Part shown: piece after piece, positions 1 through 9,740 of the stretch
Numbering within the stretch: position 1 is the first letter of the stretch
Layout: every line of letters starts with the position of its first letter
Origin: Neptuniibacter sp048548695
GTDB taxonomy: Bacteria > Pseudomonadota > Gammaproteobacteria > Pseudomonadales > Balneatricaceae
Strand: one strand, 5' to 3'
Length of the DNA: 64,000 nt
NCBI RefSeq assembly: GCF_048548695.1
Contig: NZ_JBLYIF010000006.1
Translations under genes and position numbers: made by a program
The notes under the pieces: generated by a model
Databases searched by the model: none
Told to the model about the DNA's origin: nothing
Seen by the model: the letters and a program-made list of their open reading frames with translations, nothing else

Positions 1-973
<973 letters not shown>

Positions 974-1000
974 TTCCCCTGCTGTACTGGATAGCCCCTC

Positions 1001-3358
1001 GTGACGAGCAAAGATGAAATTGATCAGTTGCGAGCGCAGCTGAACCAGCACAATTACCGTTATTATGTGCTGGATGATCCCAGCGTTCCCGATGCCGAAT
1101 ATGATCGCTTGATGCAACGCCTCAAACAGCTTGAGGCGGAGCATCCCGATCGTATCACTGCCGACTCTCCTACCCAGCGGGTGGGAGCACAGCCATTATC
1201 TGCCTTTACTCAGGTAACACATGAAATGCCAATGCTGTCCTTGGATAACGCTTTTGCTGAGACAGACATGGTGGATTTCAATCGGCGTATTCTGAGCCGA
1301 CTTGATCTGGCTGCAGATACTCAGATCAGTTTTGCCTGCGAACCTAAACTGGATGGTATTGCGGTCAGCTTATTGTATGAAGATGGCTTGCTGGTGCGTG
1401 GTGCAACCCGCGGTGATGGTACTACTGGTGAAGATATTACCCAGAATATACGGACCATTCCCAGTGTGCCCTTGAAGCTGATGGGGTCAGGTTATCCGGG
1501 ACGGCTTGAGGTGCGCGGTGAGGTTTACATGCCGCGTGATGGTTTTGAACGGTTGAATGCTCAGGCGACAGAGCGGGGTCTGAAAACCTTTGTTAACCCA
1601 CGTAATGCGGCCGCCGGCAGTTTGCGCCAGCTCGATCCGAAGATTACCGCCAGTAGACCCCTGCAGCTGTGCAGTTACAGTGTCGGTGTAGTGGCGCAGG
1701 GTGAACTGCCGGATCAACATGATCAGGTGCTCAAACAGCTGGCGGAGTGGGGGTTTAGACTGAATCCATTGCTGGAAGTTGTCAGTGGGGTCGTCGGTTG
1801 CCTTGATTACTACCAGCGGGTATTACAGCAACGGGATCAGTTAGCGTACGAGATCGACGGTGTTGTGTTTAAGGTAAATGACCTGGCGTTACAGCAGGCG
1901 TTGGGTTTTGTCTCCCGAGCGCCGCGCTGGGCCATCGCGCATAAGTTTCCGGCGCAGGAAGAGCTGACCCAGGTACGCGCGGTGGAATTTCAGGTAGGAC
2001 GTACGGGTGCGGTGACGCCAGTAGCGAGACTGGAACCGGTGTTTGTCGGTGGTGTTACGGTATCCAATGCCACGCTGCATAACATGGATGAGATCGCTCG
2101 ATTGGATCTGAGGGTAGGTGATACTGTGGTTATTCGCCGGGCCGGGGATGTAATTCCGCAGGTTGTACAGGTGATTATCGACCGTCGGCCTGATAACGCC
2201 AGCAAGGTGACTATTCCTGCGCAGTGTCCAGTCTGTGGTTCTCAGGTAGAGCGGGTGCAGCTGGTTAAACGCAGTAAAGCCGGTGCACGGACTGCGGAGG
2301 GGGCTGCGTATCGCTGTGTTGGCCGCCTGTCTTGTAAGGCGCAGCGGCAACAGGCATTGATCCATTTTGCTTCACGTAAGGCGATGGAGATTGATGGTCT
2401 GGGCGACAAAATAGTTCAACAACTGGTGGATACCGATCTGGTACGGTCGCCAGCAGATCTGTATCGGCTTACGCCGGACCAGTTACAAGCACTGGACGGC
2501 TTTGCCGAGCTGTCGGCGAATAATCTGCATGCGGCGATTCAGGCACGCAAGAGTGTGGCACTATCGCGCCTGATCTATGCGTTGGGTATTCCCGATGTGG
2601 GAGAGGAAACCGCCCGCACATTGGCGAATGGTCTGGGTTCGCTTGATCGTGTGCGGCAGGCACTCCCGGACACACTTATCTGGTTACCGGATATCGGGTA
2701 TGAAGTGGCGACCGAAATTCACAATTTCTTTGCCGATGAACACAATCAGGCTGTGTTGGATGACCTGCTTGGCGAGATGGATCAGATCACGGATGAGGAT
2801 GGTTTAGCCGCTAGCCTGGCGGCTTCTGTGACTCTGGCTGACCTGCTGCAGCGGATGAATATTGATGGTATCGCTAAAGTTGGTGCCCAGCGTCTGGCAG
2901 AACACTTTGAATCGTTAGATAACATTCTGCAGGCCGAAGCGGTTCAGCTGAATCAGGTACCTAAGTTGTCAACCAAGGCTGTAAATGGCCTGCTGCAGGC
3001 AATCGCTGATGCAGAATGGGTTGCCCGCGTCACCGCACTTGAATCTCAGTTGCGTGATTTTGGTATGCATTGGCAGTGTCAGCCGGCAGAGCAGGATAGC
3101 GCTGATACCCTGCCGCTGTCAGAGCAGACTTGGGTGTTAACCGGCACCTTGGAGAGCATGAGCCGTAATCAAGCTAAAGCTCATCTGCAGGATCTCGGGG
3201 CGAAGGTAGCGGGCAGTGTCTCGGCTAAGACGGATTGCGTTGTGGCAGGGCCGGGCGCCGGTTCTAAGTTGGCTCAGGCCACCAAGCTTGGCATTCAGGT
3301 GATGAATGAGGCAGACTTCCTTGCATACTTACAACGATATGGAATCACCCCTGCATGA
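1001..3358 (+). CDS. ligA: NAD-dependent DNA ligase LigA
   Basis: Seals nicks in duplex DNA using NAD+, in replication and repair. The 785-aa protein has the N-terminal Ia/adenylation domain with the KLDG motif (Lys is the AMP acceptor, around base 1348), an OB fold, a four-Cys zinc module (CPVCGS ... C ... C), helix-hairpin-helix repeats and a C-terminal BRCT domain (about 3130-3350). It is longer than E. coli LigA (671 aa) because the zinc module and the HhH region are extended, as I recall for Pseudomonas-type ligases. The GTG start at 1001 fits the conserved N-terminus; no strong ribosome site is visible. It overlaps the next gene by 4 bases (ATGA). Confidence 0.97.
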   Translation: MTSKDEIDQLRAQLNQHNYRYYVLDDPSVPDAEYDRLMQRLKQLEAEHPDRITADSPTQRVGAQPLSAFTQVTHEMPMLSLDNAFAETDMVDFNRRILSRLDLAADTQISFACEPKLDGIAVSLLYEDGLLVRGATRGDGTTGEDITQNIRTIPSVPLKLMGSGYPGRLEVRGEVYMPRDGFERLNAQATERGLKTFVNPRNAAAGSLRQLDPKITASRPLQLCSYSVGVVAQGELPDQHDQVLKQLAEWGFRLNPLLEVVSGVVGCLDYYQRVLQQRDQLAYEIDGVVFKVNDLALQQALGFVSRAPRWAIAHKFPAQEELTQVRAVEFQVGRTGAVTPVARLEPVFVGGVTVSNATLHNMDEIARLDLRVGDTVVIRRAGDVIPQVVQVIIDRRPDNASKVTIPAQCPVCGSQVERVQLVKRSKAGARTAEGAAYRCVGRLSCKAQRQQALIHFASRKAMEIDGLGDKIVQQLVDTDLVRSPADLYRLTPDQLQALDGFAELSANNLHAAIQARKSVALSRLIYALGIPDVGEETARTLANGLGSLDRVRQALPDTLIWLPDIGYEVATEIHNFFADEHNQAVLDDLLGEMDQITDEDGLAASLAASVTLADLLQRMNIDGIAKVGAQRLAEHFESLDNILQAEAVQLNQVPKLSTKAVNGLLQAIADAEWVARVTALESQLRDFGMHWQCQPAEQDSADTLPLSEQTWVLTGTLESMSRNQAKAHLQDLGAKVAGSVSAKTDCVVAGPGAGSKLAQATKLGIQVMNEADFLAYLQRYGITPA

Positions 3359-3894
3359 GAGTTTTGCTGCTGACCTCATTGTTACTGACGGCTTGTTCCA
3401 GTCAGCCCATTGCCCCGCCAAGTATTTGCGATGAGCTGGACGATAATGATGAGTGGCTGCAACCTCTGCTGCAAACCCGCGCACGCTATGGTACTCCCGT
3501 GGCGCTAAGTTTGGCATTGCTGGAACAGCCGCTGTCAGTCACCGATAAGGCCAACGTCAGAGTGCGGACTCCTGACTGGGATGAGTACAGAGTGCGTAGC
3601 GAAAACTGGGGAGCTGACATTCGCTCGGTAACCGATGCGGTAGATTTTGTTGGCTGGTTCAGTAAAGAAACGGTAAACCGCAATCAAATTGGCTGGCAGG
3701 ATTATCGTCAGCATTATCTGGCGCTGCGGCTTGGTCATGGCGGGTTGGTCAGGTTCCAGCCGGATAAGTACCCGGAGTTAGACCGGCAAGCACAGGGTGT
3801 TGGGCGCCAGGCGGCTCGCTGGGATAAAGAGCTCTCCAGCTGTGAGGCTGATTGGCACAAAAAGCCTTGGTACAGCCGACTAAAAGTCTGGTAA
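3355..3894 (+). CDS. Predicted lipoprotein, function unknown
   Basis: A 179-aa protein with a short hydrophobic signal ending in a lipobox (LLTAC-SS, Cys at about residue 14), so it is expected to be lipidated and held in the outer or inner membrane facing the periplasm. The mature part contains aromatic-rich stretches and a segment around residues 95-135 (GWFSKETVNRNQIG...) that resembles the lysozyme-like/transglycosylase-fold lipoproteins often found next to ligA. I cannot name a catalytic glutamate with confidence. Its ATG overlaps the ligA stop, so it is probably translationally coupled. Confidence 0.75.
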   Translation: MRVLLLTSLLLTACSSQPIAPPSICDELDDNDEWLQPLLQTRARYGTPVALSLALLEQPLSVTDKANVRVRTPDWDEYRVRSENWGADIRSVTDAVDFVGWFSKETVNRNQIGWQDYRQHYLALRLGHGGLVRFQPDKYPELDRQAQGVGRQAARWDKELSSCEADWHKKPWYSRLKVW

Positions 3895-3896
3895 CT

Positions 3897-4112
3897 ATGA
3901 TTATTCCCTGGCAGGCGGTGACGCCGGAAACATTAGATAATCTGATAGAAGAGTATGTGACCCGTGACGGGACCGACTACGGCGACGAAGAGGTATCGCT
4001 GCAACGGCGGGTACAGCAGGTTCGGGCTAAACTGCAGTCAGGCGAGGCTGTATTACTATTCAGCGAAAGTACAGGCCTGTGCAATATAGTGGCGAAAGAC
4101 AGTTTGACTTGA
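3897..4112 (+). CDS. YheU/UPF0270 family small protein
   Basis: A 71-aa protein starting MIIPWQAVTPETLDNLIEEY, which matches the YheU (UPF0270) family in length and pattern: the IPW N-terminus, the GTDYG motif and the GEAVLL strand. An upstream in-frame ATG at 3852 would add 15 residues lying inside the previous gene. The ATG at 3897, two bases after that gene's stop, fits family length better. The role of the family is unknown. It is likely cotranscribed with the upstream lipoprotein gene. Confidence 0.85.
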   Translation: MIIPWQAVTPETLDNLIEEYVTRDGTDYGDEEVSLQRRVQQVRAKLQSGEAVLLFSESTGLCNIVAKDSLT

Positions 4113-4122
4113 GGACGCCAGA

Positions 4123-4794
4123 ATGGACCAGCTCGAACAGATAACCGGTTTAATTGCCTTGAGTATGGGGTTGGGCTGGGCCAGTGGTATTAACCTCTAT
4201 GCCACTGTTCTGATGTTGGGTGTGCTCAGCAATATGGGGCATATTACACTGCCGGAAGAGCTGCAGATTGTGAGTGACCCTCTGGTGCTGATGGCTGCAG
4301 GCTTTATGTATTTTGTCGAGTTCTTCGCTGATAAGATCCCCGGCGTTGATACTGGATGGGATGGTCTGCATACCTTTATTCGGATACCGGCCGGTGCTGC
4401 CTTGGCAGCCGGGGCAGTTGGTGATCTGAGCCCAGCAGTCGGGTTGGCAGCAGCGCTGGTGGGTGGCTCGTTGGCCGCCGGGTCTCATGCTGCTAAAGCG
4501 GGTAGTCGGGTGCTGATCAATACATCTCCGGAACCGGTGAGTAACTGGACCGCTTCCATTAGTGAAGATTTGCTGGTGCTGGGTGGCCTCTGGGCTGCGT
4601 TAAATCACCCAATCTGGTTCCTGGCTGGACTATTCCTGTTTGTTCTGTTGCTGATCTGGTTGTTGCCCAAGCTATGGCGCGGCATTAAGCGAGTGTTTCG
4701 TTTTATTGCGGGATTGTTTGGGGCCCAAACAGAAGAACCAGAGCTTGAATTCAACAGGCGGGAATCACCGCCGCACTCTTTGCCGCCGAAGTAA
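4123..4794 (+). CDS. DUF4126 inner-membrane protein
   Basis: A 223-aa, very hydrophobic protein with several predicted membrane segments (about residues 10-35, 50-70, 95-125, 150-190). It carries the DUF4126 pattern: small-residue-rich helices, an acidic FFADKIPGVDTGWD loop and a SISED segment before the last helices. A Lys/Arg-rich cytoplasmic tail follows. The start has a GAGGA-like site a few bases upstream. The biochemical function of the family is not known. It ends convergently with the next gene, 23 bases away. Confidence 0.8.
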   Translation: MDQLEQITGLIALSMGLGWASGINLYATVLMLGVLSNMGHITLPEELQIVSDPLVLMAAGFMYFVEFFADKIPGVDTGWDGLHTFIRIPAGAALAAGAVGDLSPAVGLAAALVGGSLAAGSHAAKAGSRVLINTSPEPVSNWTASISEDLLVLGGLWAALNHPIWFLAGLFLFVLLLIWLLPKLWRGIKRVFRFIAGLFGAQTEEPELEFNRRESPPHSLPPK

Positions 4795-4817
4795 CCGGTC
4801 GACAGCAGAGCTTTTGC

Positions 4818-5459
4818 TTACACCCAGCGCTCCAGATGAGGTCCGCTGACCAACAAGCGAAGCAGGTCATATCGGCAGATAATGCCCACCACATTGTCAC
4901 TTCTATCAACAATAGGCATGGCATTGATATTGTGTTCAATAAAGCTGCTGGCGACTTCTCGCACCAGGGTTTCCGGGGTGGCTGCGATGAGTTTGCCGGA
5001 GTATAGGTTTTCTATGCTCTCTACGGATGATACGCCAGCTTCCAGAATGTCGTGATTAGAAACTAATCCCAGTGGCTTGCCGCCATCAGCGACCAGCAGG
5101 TGGTTAATTTCATGGTCCTGCATGCGCTGCCAGGCAGATTGAACCAGGGTGTAGGGTGCCACAGTAATGACCGGTGATACCATGATATGAGCCGCTGTCA
5201 GTTTACGTCGGTCTTCTAGTGTCCCTGCGGACTTGGCTGCAGTATTGATGTAGGCCTGAGATACCGGGTGGCGGTTCTGCTGAGTGGCGGGCTTGTTACC
5301 CTGCAGCAGTATCCGATCCTCTTCGGGTGTCTGGTGTTCTTTCTTAGCGCTGCTTTGTGTGGCTTTGGTTTGTTGCGTAGCACTAACCCCGCTGGGAGGA
5401 AATAGAGCTTCCTTCGGCGTCTGGATACGGTAACCATGATCGTAAATATAAAGTGCCAC
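4818..5459 (-). CDS. CBS-domain protein
   Basis: A 213-aa protein whose C-terminal ~125 residues form a tandem CBS pair (a Bateman module): AAHIMVSPVITVAPYTLV... then GKLIAATPETLVREVA.... Such modules usually bind adenine nucleotides. The N-terminal ~85 residues are polar and low complexity after a short VALYIYDHGYRI segment. A longer frame begins at an ATG at 5480, but that codon has no ribosome site. The GTG at 5459 is preceded by AAGGA at the right distance and the homologous N-terminus starts there, so GTG is preferred. No fused catalytic domain is present, so the regulated partner is unknown. Confidence 0.82.
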   Translation of the reverse strand: MALYIYDHGYRIQTPKEALFPPSGVSATQQTKATQSSAKKEHQTPEEDRILLQGNKPATQQNRHPVSQAYINTAAKSAGTLEDRRKLTAAHIMVSPVITVAPYTLVQSAWQRMQDHEINHLLVADGGKPLGLVSNHDILEAGVSSVESIENLYSGKLIAATPETLVREVASSFIEHNINAMPIVDRSDNVVGIICRYDLLRLLVSGPHLERWV

Positions 5460-5740
5460 GCAGCATCCTTCATTGTGCATTAACAGCGTCTAATACGCAG
5501 ACAGCAAATGTATCATATAACTGAAATATCGTCAGTTAGCGCAAGTTCTTTATATATATTGGCTTTTTGTTACGGGTCGCTGGTTAAGCTTACATCTACT
5601 GCGCTTCAGTTTTTGCCAGGGACTATGGCCATTGCCTGCATACTGCGCGTTGTATCTGCAGGCTTACCAATTCGCTGAGAAGTCATTGGGCTTATTCTCA
5701 ACTTCCTTAGCAAAAGACAGCCAATACATCTGATAGACAG
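5460..5740. other. Intergenic region between the CBS gene and mnmC
   Basis: About 280 bases. It holds the promoter side of the minus-strand CBS gene and the 3' flank of mnmC. I see AT-rich stretches, including a TA-rich run around 5550-5560, but no convincing promoter pair, terminator or small gene. Confidence 0.5.
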
Positions 5741-7102
5741 TTAAATGCGCTTTCTGATCAGATCTTTGATTAAAAAACGACAGGGATTCAGAGCATCTAA
5801 TAAGGGTTTGGCCAGCGGCAGTGGTTCATTGCAGATCAGGGAAGCCAGATATTCTCCACAAAGTGGGGTTGTAATCAGTCCTTTTGAACCATGCCCACAA
5901 TTAACATACAGCCCTGGTAGATGGGCGGGTTCTGTTTCGGGAAACTGCCAGTTACGGTCTTTGCGCAGAGGGGCGAAGCGTTGCAGGGTTGCTGATATGT
6001 CAGGTGCAGGCCCGACCACGGGCAGGTAATCGGGGGTGCTGCAGCGAAATGAGACTCGTCCTGTAAGTAAGTGTTTACTTTTTACGAAGTCTTCAGCTAA
6101 CTCCGGCAGTATTTTAGCCAGATTATCCAGATTGGTCTGGTGGGCGCTTGCTGTTACACAGGTGGACTGCTCATGTAGTTCAAACGTTGCGCCAAAACAA
6201 TACTGGTCCTGATAAGGCGGTGATATATAGCCTTCGCCGCAGACTACCTGCTGCAAGTGTTTATCGGTGACAGAAGCAGGGAGGGTAGACACCTGGCCGC
6301 GGATGGGTTTCAGCGGTAGGTGTTGGGTTTGTTCAAGCTGCTTTGTGGCGTCTGCGTGACAAAGGATTACTGTGCCAGAGCGATACTGCTGACCCGACTC
6401 AACCTGAAGCTGCCACTCACCGTTATCCTGTTGTAAAGAGACCAGTCTGCTGTTGCCATGCCACTCAATATTGGGATGCTCAAGCAGCGCGCAGCAGAAT
6501 TCAGCCGGTGAAACCCACCCGGCCAGTTTCATAATCAGGCCATCAGCCGTCACTGGTTGCTGGATAAGATCGGTCAATGCGCTCTGATTGGCACCGCCGA
6601 CAACGTCAGCTGGGTAAGCATTGTGTAACAGTAAATTGGTTTGGCGCTTTAACTCAGCTGAACTCGTGGCAATTTGCATCACATCGCACTCAGACCAGAA
6701 GGTTTGCTCCGGGTCGAGATGCCGTAACAGGTTGAGGCTGTAATGACTGCCGCAGATATGCAGCTCACTCTGTTTGGTCGGTGTTACCGAGAGTTTGGCA
6801 TAGAGTGCCCCTTGAGGATTACCTGAGCCACCCTGCGCCGGTGCTGATGCTGCATCCAGCACAGTGACCTTGACGCCGCGTTGGGCTAACGCCCAGGCGG
6901 TGGTGCACCCAGCCAGACCTGCGCCTGAAACAATCACATGCTTAGTCGGCTTGGGGTAAGGCAGCGCAAACCAGGGGGATGTAGACATTACGACAGAGTT
7001 ATCCTGTTTATACTGGCCGCCGACCAACCGTTCTCGTTTTTTGTCAAAGGCTTCACGTTTTGTAACCTCAAAACCCACCGCCTGCAAGCCCCTACGTACC
7101 AT
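5741..7102 (-). CDS. mnmC: MnmC oxidoreductase domain (N-terminal methyltransferase lost)
   Basis: In most gammaproteobacteria MnmC is bifunctional. Its FAD oxidoreductase half turns cmnm5(s2)U34 into nm5(s2)U in tRNA, and the methyltransferase half then makes mnm5(s2)U. Here the open frame covers the end of the methyltransferase domain (VRRGLQAVGFEV, then KKRERLVGG) and the complete oxidoreductase domain: a Rossmann FAD motif (VSGAGLAGCTTAWAL, about residues 57-71), a GSGNPQGALYAKLS segment and a conserved GHGSKGLITTP end. The frame is blocked upstream, where the methyltransferase domain is broken (see the pseudogene entry). Possible starts are the ATGs at 7102 and 6988; neither has a good ribosome site. 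Whether this half is still made is uncertain. Confidence 0.88.
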   Translation of the reverse strand: MVRRGLQAVGFEVTKREAFDKKRERLVGGQYKQDNSVVMSTSPWFALPYPKPTKHVIVSGAGLAGCTTAWALAQRGVKVTVLDAASAPAQGGSGNPQGALYAKLSVTPTKQSELHICGSHYSLNLLRHLDPEQTFWSECDVMQIATSSAELKRQTNLLLHNAYPADVVGGANQSALTDLIQQPVTADGLIMKLAGWVSPAEFCCALLEHPNIEWHGNSRLVSLQQDNGEWQLQVESGQQYRSGTVILCHADATKQLEQTQHLPLKPIRGQVSTLPASVTDKHLQQVVCGEGYISPPYQDQYCFGATFELHEQSTCVTASAHQTNLDNLAKILPELAEDFVKSKHLLTGRVSFRCSTPDYLPVVGPAPDISATLQRFAPLRKDRNWQFPETEPAHLPGLYVNCGHGSKGLITTPLCGEYLASLICNEPLPLAKPLLDALNPCRFLIKDLIRKRI

Positions 7103-7500
7103 GCCTGCTACGGTAAAAGTGGCAAACTGCCTGCATGGCTGAGTCGAGCAACCTGCTGGAACAGCTCATCAGCCCACGTTTCGGGATTTTTTGATGGAGC
7201 AAAGCCATCAAGGTACCATATATCAACTTTGGCTGAGGTTCTGTGAGGCAGCTCGCCGGGTCGCCAACAATAAGGGTTAAACGGACTGGATAATGAATGA
7301 AAAAAAGTGGTAAATCTCCGAGAATAAGGGGCTGGTTGGTTTAAGATCTTTTGTGAAAAAATAGCGTACGTCGACCAATTAGAAAAGGCTTTAAATGAAT
7401 CTGATTTAGGGGTCGGATGCTTTTTAAAGCTAATGTAGTGTAGCTTGCTTTCGACTTTTGTTTGTATGAGAGTTTTATCAGTAGCTATTGGAAAATCAGA
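7103..7500 (-). pseudogene. mnmC: Decayed MnmC methyltransferase domain remnant
   Basis: Reading the minus strand upstream of 7102 gives pieces of the MnmC methyltransferase domain in three different frames. These are LHYISFKKHP (near 7411-7443), RLTLIVGD (near 7260-7283), VDIWYLDGFAPSKNPETW then ELFQQVARLSHAG (7129-7227), and FATFTVAG (7103-7126), which is in frame with the intact ORF. The WFLDGFAP-type catalytic block survives as WYLDGFAP. Frameshifts separate the last two pieces and flank RLTLIVGD. The first ~90 residues of the domain, including the SAM-binding GFGTGLNF motif, are not found and are replaced by AT-rich sequence. This is a truncated, decaying domain at the island edge. Confidence 0.75.
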
Positions 7501-7751
7501 TCAAGTCAGAATCTATTTTCTTCGGTAACGGTTTTGTTGTTTTTTATAGAAATTGGGTGGAAATTATAGAGGTTTAAAAGTTAAATTGTATTAATTTATT
7601 GGTTAGATAAATTCCTTTAAAGCTAGTGAGTTCTTTTTTTGTTTATCAGTTTTTTGTAGGCGAGTGGTTTCTTGTGTTTGTTGTTTGATTATATATTTTA
7701 ATTCAATTCATGTAATATAATTAAGTTTCGGTAAAAGAGATATTTTTAAAA
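7501..7751. other. AT-rich island boundary without a gene
   Basis: About 250 bases of strongly AT-rich DNA between the mnmC remnant and the first polysaccharide gene. Stops are frequent in all frames. TATAAT occurs at 7716-7721, about 30 bases before the wzx start, and could be a -10 element, but I cannot pair it with a -35. No JUMPstart/ops element was recognised. Confidence 0.5.
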
Positions 7752-8981
7752 GTGAAAAATAATATATTTTGTTTTATTTCTAGACACCAAAATTTGAATA
7801 CTTATTTGGTATATGGGTTGTTGGCAAAGTTGGTGCCTGCCTTTTTTGTTGTGATGCTTGGTTATTACATGGAGCCAGATGAATTCGGGATAAGTGCTGT
7901 ATTTATAGCTGTAGTAACAATATTCTCTGGTTTTTTTTCATTCGGAATCGGTGTGCAAGTTGTCAAGGAGTATGAGAATTTAGAAAAAGAAAGATATAAA
8001 TTGCTATTGTTAACTGGTTTGGTTATTGGTGTTCTTATATGGCTAGTGTGTGTTGTGGTTGTGCTTCTTTTAAGTGATGAGGTATTAGATTTTTTTTCAT
8101 TAAGCAAAGGTTGGATTATTTTTGGTTTTTGTGTTGCGTATCTTTTGTTTTTATCTGAAATTCTGCTTAAGGTTTTGATGATGAATAAGAATGCGAAAGA
8201 ATACGGAGTTATATCCTTTGCGCGACAGGCAGGGATGGCTGGTATGGCATTTTTGTTGGTTTATTTAATGGGTGGTTATTGGGAAAATAGGTCCATTGGC
8301 TATGTAGCTGGACTGATGTTGTTAGTTTTGTTTTGTGTTCCAGTATCCTTTAACTATATAAAAGGGATTCCTTTTAGGAGTGAGTATTTTAGATCTAGCG
8401 TGATGTTTGGTGTTAGTGTAATGCCTCAGATGATATCAAATTGGGTTAAGATGGGCGCGGATAAAATTATATTATCCGGGGTGATGGTTTCTGCTGAACT
8501 TGGGAAATATAGTTATATATTTTTCCTGGCATCATTGTTGATGATATTTGGTGCTGCATTAAATAATTATTTGACGCCGGTGATAATGGAGAAATATAAA
8601 AAAGCAGAGTTTGATTCAGTGGTAAGATTGCGCTGGAAAGCATTGATTGTTTTGTTTTTTGTGTCTATATCGGCATGGATTTTAGTTGATGAGTTTATGA
8701 GGTTTATGCCTTCAGGTTATGCAGTTAGTAGTGAAAGTGCTGCTTGGTTATTGGCGGGTTTTTTTTGTCAATCAGTATATTTGATATATATGAAATACTA
8801 TATATATACTGATAAAATGATGATGTTGGGTGGGGTTAATGTTTTTTCGGTAATTGTATATTTATATATGATATTTGGGGCAGGGCGTATTGATATTGAA
8901 TATGCGGCAATGTCTTTTTTTGTATATTCTGTGGTGCTGCTTATTAGTAGTGTTTTGTTGCAGAAGAAATTGTGTAATTAA
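7752..8981 (+). CDS. Wzx-like polysaccharide flippase
   Basis: A 409-aa polytopic membrane protein with about 12 hydrophobic segments, spaced as in the oligosaccharide flippase (MATE/MOP superfamily) Wzx proteins: an N-terminal VYGLLAKLVPAFFVVMLGYY helix, then paired helices to the end. It would move undecaprenyl-linked repeat units across the inner membrane. The start is a GTG. Base composition is far more AT-rich than the core genes, typical of horizontally acquired O-antigen loci. It is the first gene of the cluster on this strand, and a Wzy-like protein lies 9 kb downstream. Confidence 0.85.
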   Translation: MKNNIFCFISRHQNLNTYLVYGLLAKLVPAFFVVMLGYYMEPDEFGISAVFIAVVTIFSGFFSFGIGVQVVKEYENLEKERYKLLLLTGLVIGVLIWLVCVVVVLLLSDEVLDFFSLSKGWIIFGFCVAYLLFLSEILLKVLMMNKNAKEYGVISFARQAGMAGMAFLLVYLMGGYWENRSIGYVAGLMLLVLFCVPVSFNYIKGIPFRSEYFRSSVMFGVSVMPQMISNWVKMGADKIILSGVMVSAELGKYSYIFFLASLLMIFGAALNNYLTPVIMEKYKKAEFDSVVRLRWKALIVLFFVSISAWILVDEFMRFMPSGYAVSSESAAWLLAGFFCQSVYLIYMKYYIYTDKMMMLGGVNVFSVIVYLYMIFGAGRIDIEYAAMSFFVYSVVLLISSVLLQKKLCN

Positions 8982-9000
8982 GATCAATCGCCAGTGTTGA

Positions 9001-9623
9001 ATGTATATGAAAACAAATCGAATTTATGTTTTAGGTGATTCGCATGTCAGGAGTTACGTAGACCTTAAGAATACGAGTTTGTTTTTTGTGGGTTCGAGTA
9101 AAGAAAATTGTTTTGTGACAGATGGGAAAGCATTGTGTTTGGCCAGGCGAGTTAGGTTTGTCCTTAGTTTTTTGCCAAGTAGCAGTATTGTTTGGTTAAA
9201 TTTTGGGGAGCCAGATGCTAGGTTTTATTTAGGAAGAGGATGGCAGCCCTGGAAAGAAGGTGGAAGAAATTATCCATTGCAAGAGAGGGGTGGCAGGAAA
9301 AAGTAGATGCATCTTGTGAGCGATAGGTGAGTGTGCTGCGAGGGATTCTAGAAAGATAGAATCACAAAATATCAGTTATGTCGATTGTTGTAAGCCCTCA
9401 AAAAGAGCAAAATATAATTTCGAAAAGAATGAATGATAAAATTGAAGCATGGTGCTTGAATAATAATGTTGGTTTTATTGATGTATATTCTTGGACCTTC
9501 GATGCTAGTTCAGGTATTAAAGGCAAGTATTGCAGAGATGAAGTCCATGCTTCAAACAGTATATGTTTAAATGAAAATTTGATAGATACTATAAAGCATA
9601 GTAGCTGCAAAAAAATACAGTAA
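9001..9623 (+). pseudogene. Broken SGNH/GDSL-type hydrolase
   Basis: Two open pieces together read as one SGNH-like protein. The first (9001-9306) has the block-I GDSH motif near its N-terminus (IYVLGDSHVRS). The second (9378-9623) has the block-V DxxH motif (CRDEVHAS). Between them the second frame can be followed backwards from WQEKVDASCER through VSVLRGILER to NHKISVMSIV, interrupted only by two TAG codons (9324-9326 and 9357-9359). A one-base shift near the GGGG run at 9287-9290 joins it to the first piece. Family members act as O-acyl esterases or transferases on glycans. With one frameshift and two ambers this copy is probably dead. Confidence 0.72.
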
Positions 9624-9740
9624 TGGAAGATTTTTATTTGTCTGCGCTTGGTTTGTTTGTTATAAAAAAACAAGATTTTCAGTGTATGTCTTTAAGGTGT
9701 TTGTAAAGAGATTAATTCGTTAGCTTTTTCTTAGTATATA

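Noticed and set aside
2200..2350. Twelve-residue enlargement of the LigA zinc module
   Set aside because: The same enlarged form occurs, as far as I recall, in Pseudomonas-type ligases, so it is a lineage trait rather than a novelty.
7500..7751. JUMPstart/ops antiterminator element before the glycan cluster
   Set aside because: No GGCGGTAG-type ops core was found in this AT-rich stretch. A GGCGGTAG string near 25303 is inside capD coding sequence.
9324..9359. Programmed amber read-through or recoding in the SGNH gene
   Set aside because: A frameshift is also needed to join the two halves, and no recoding signal or suppressor tRNA is visible. Decay is simpler.
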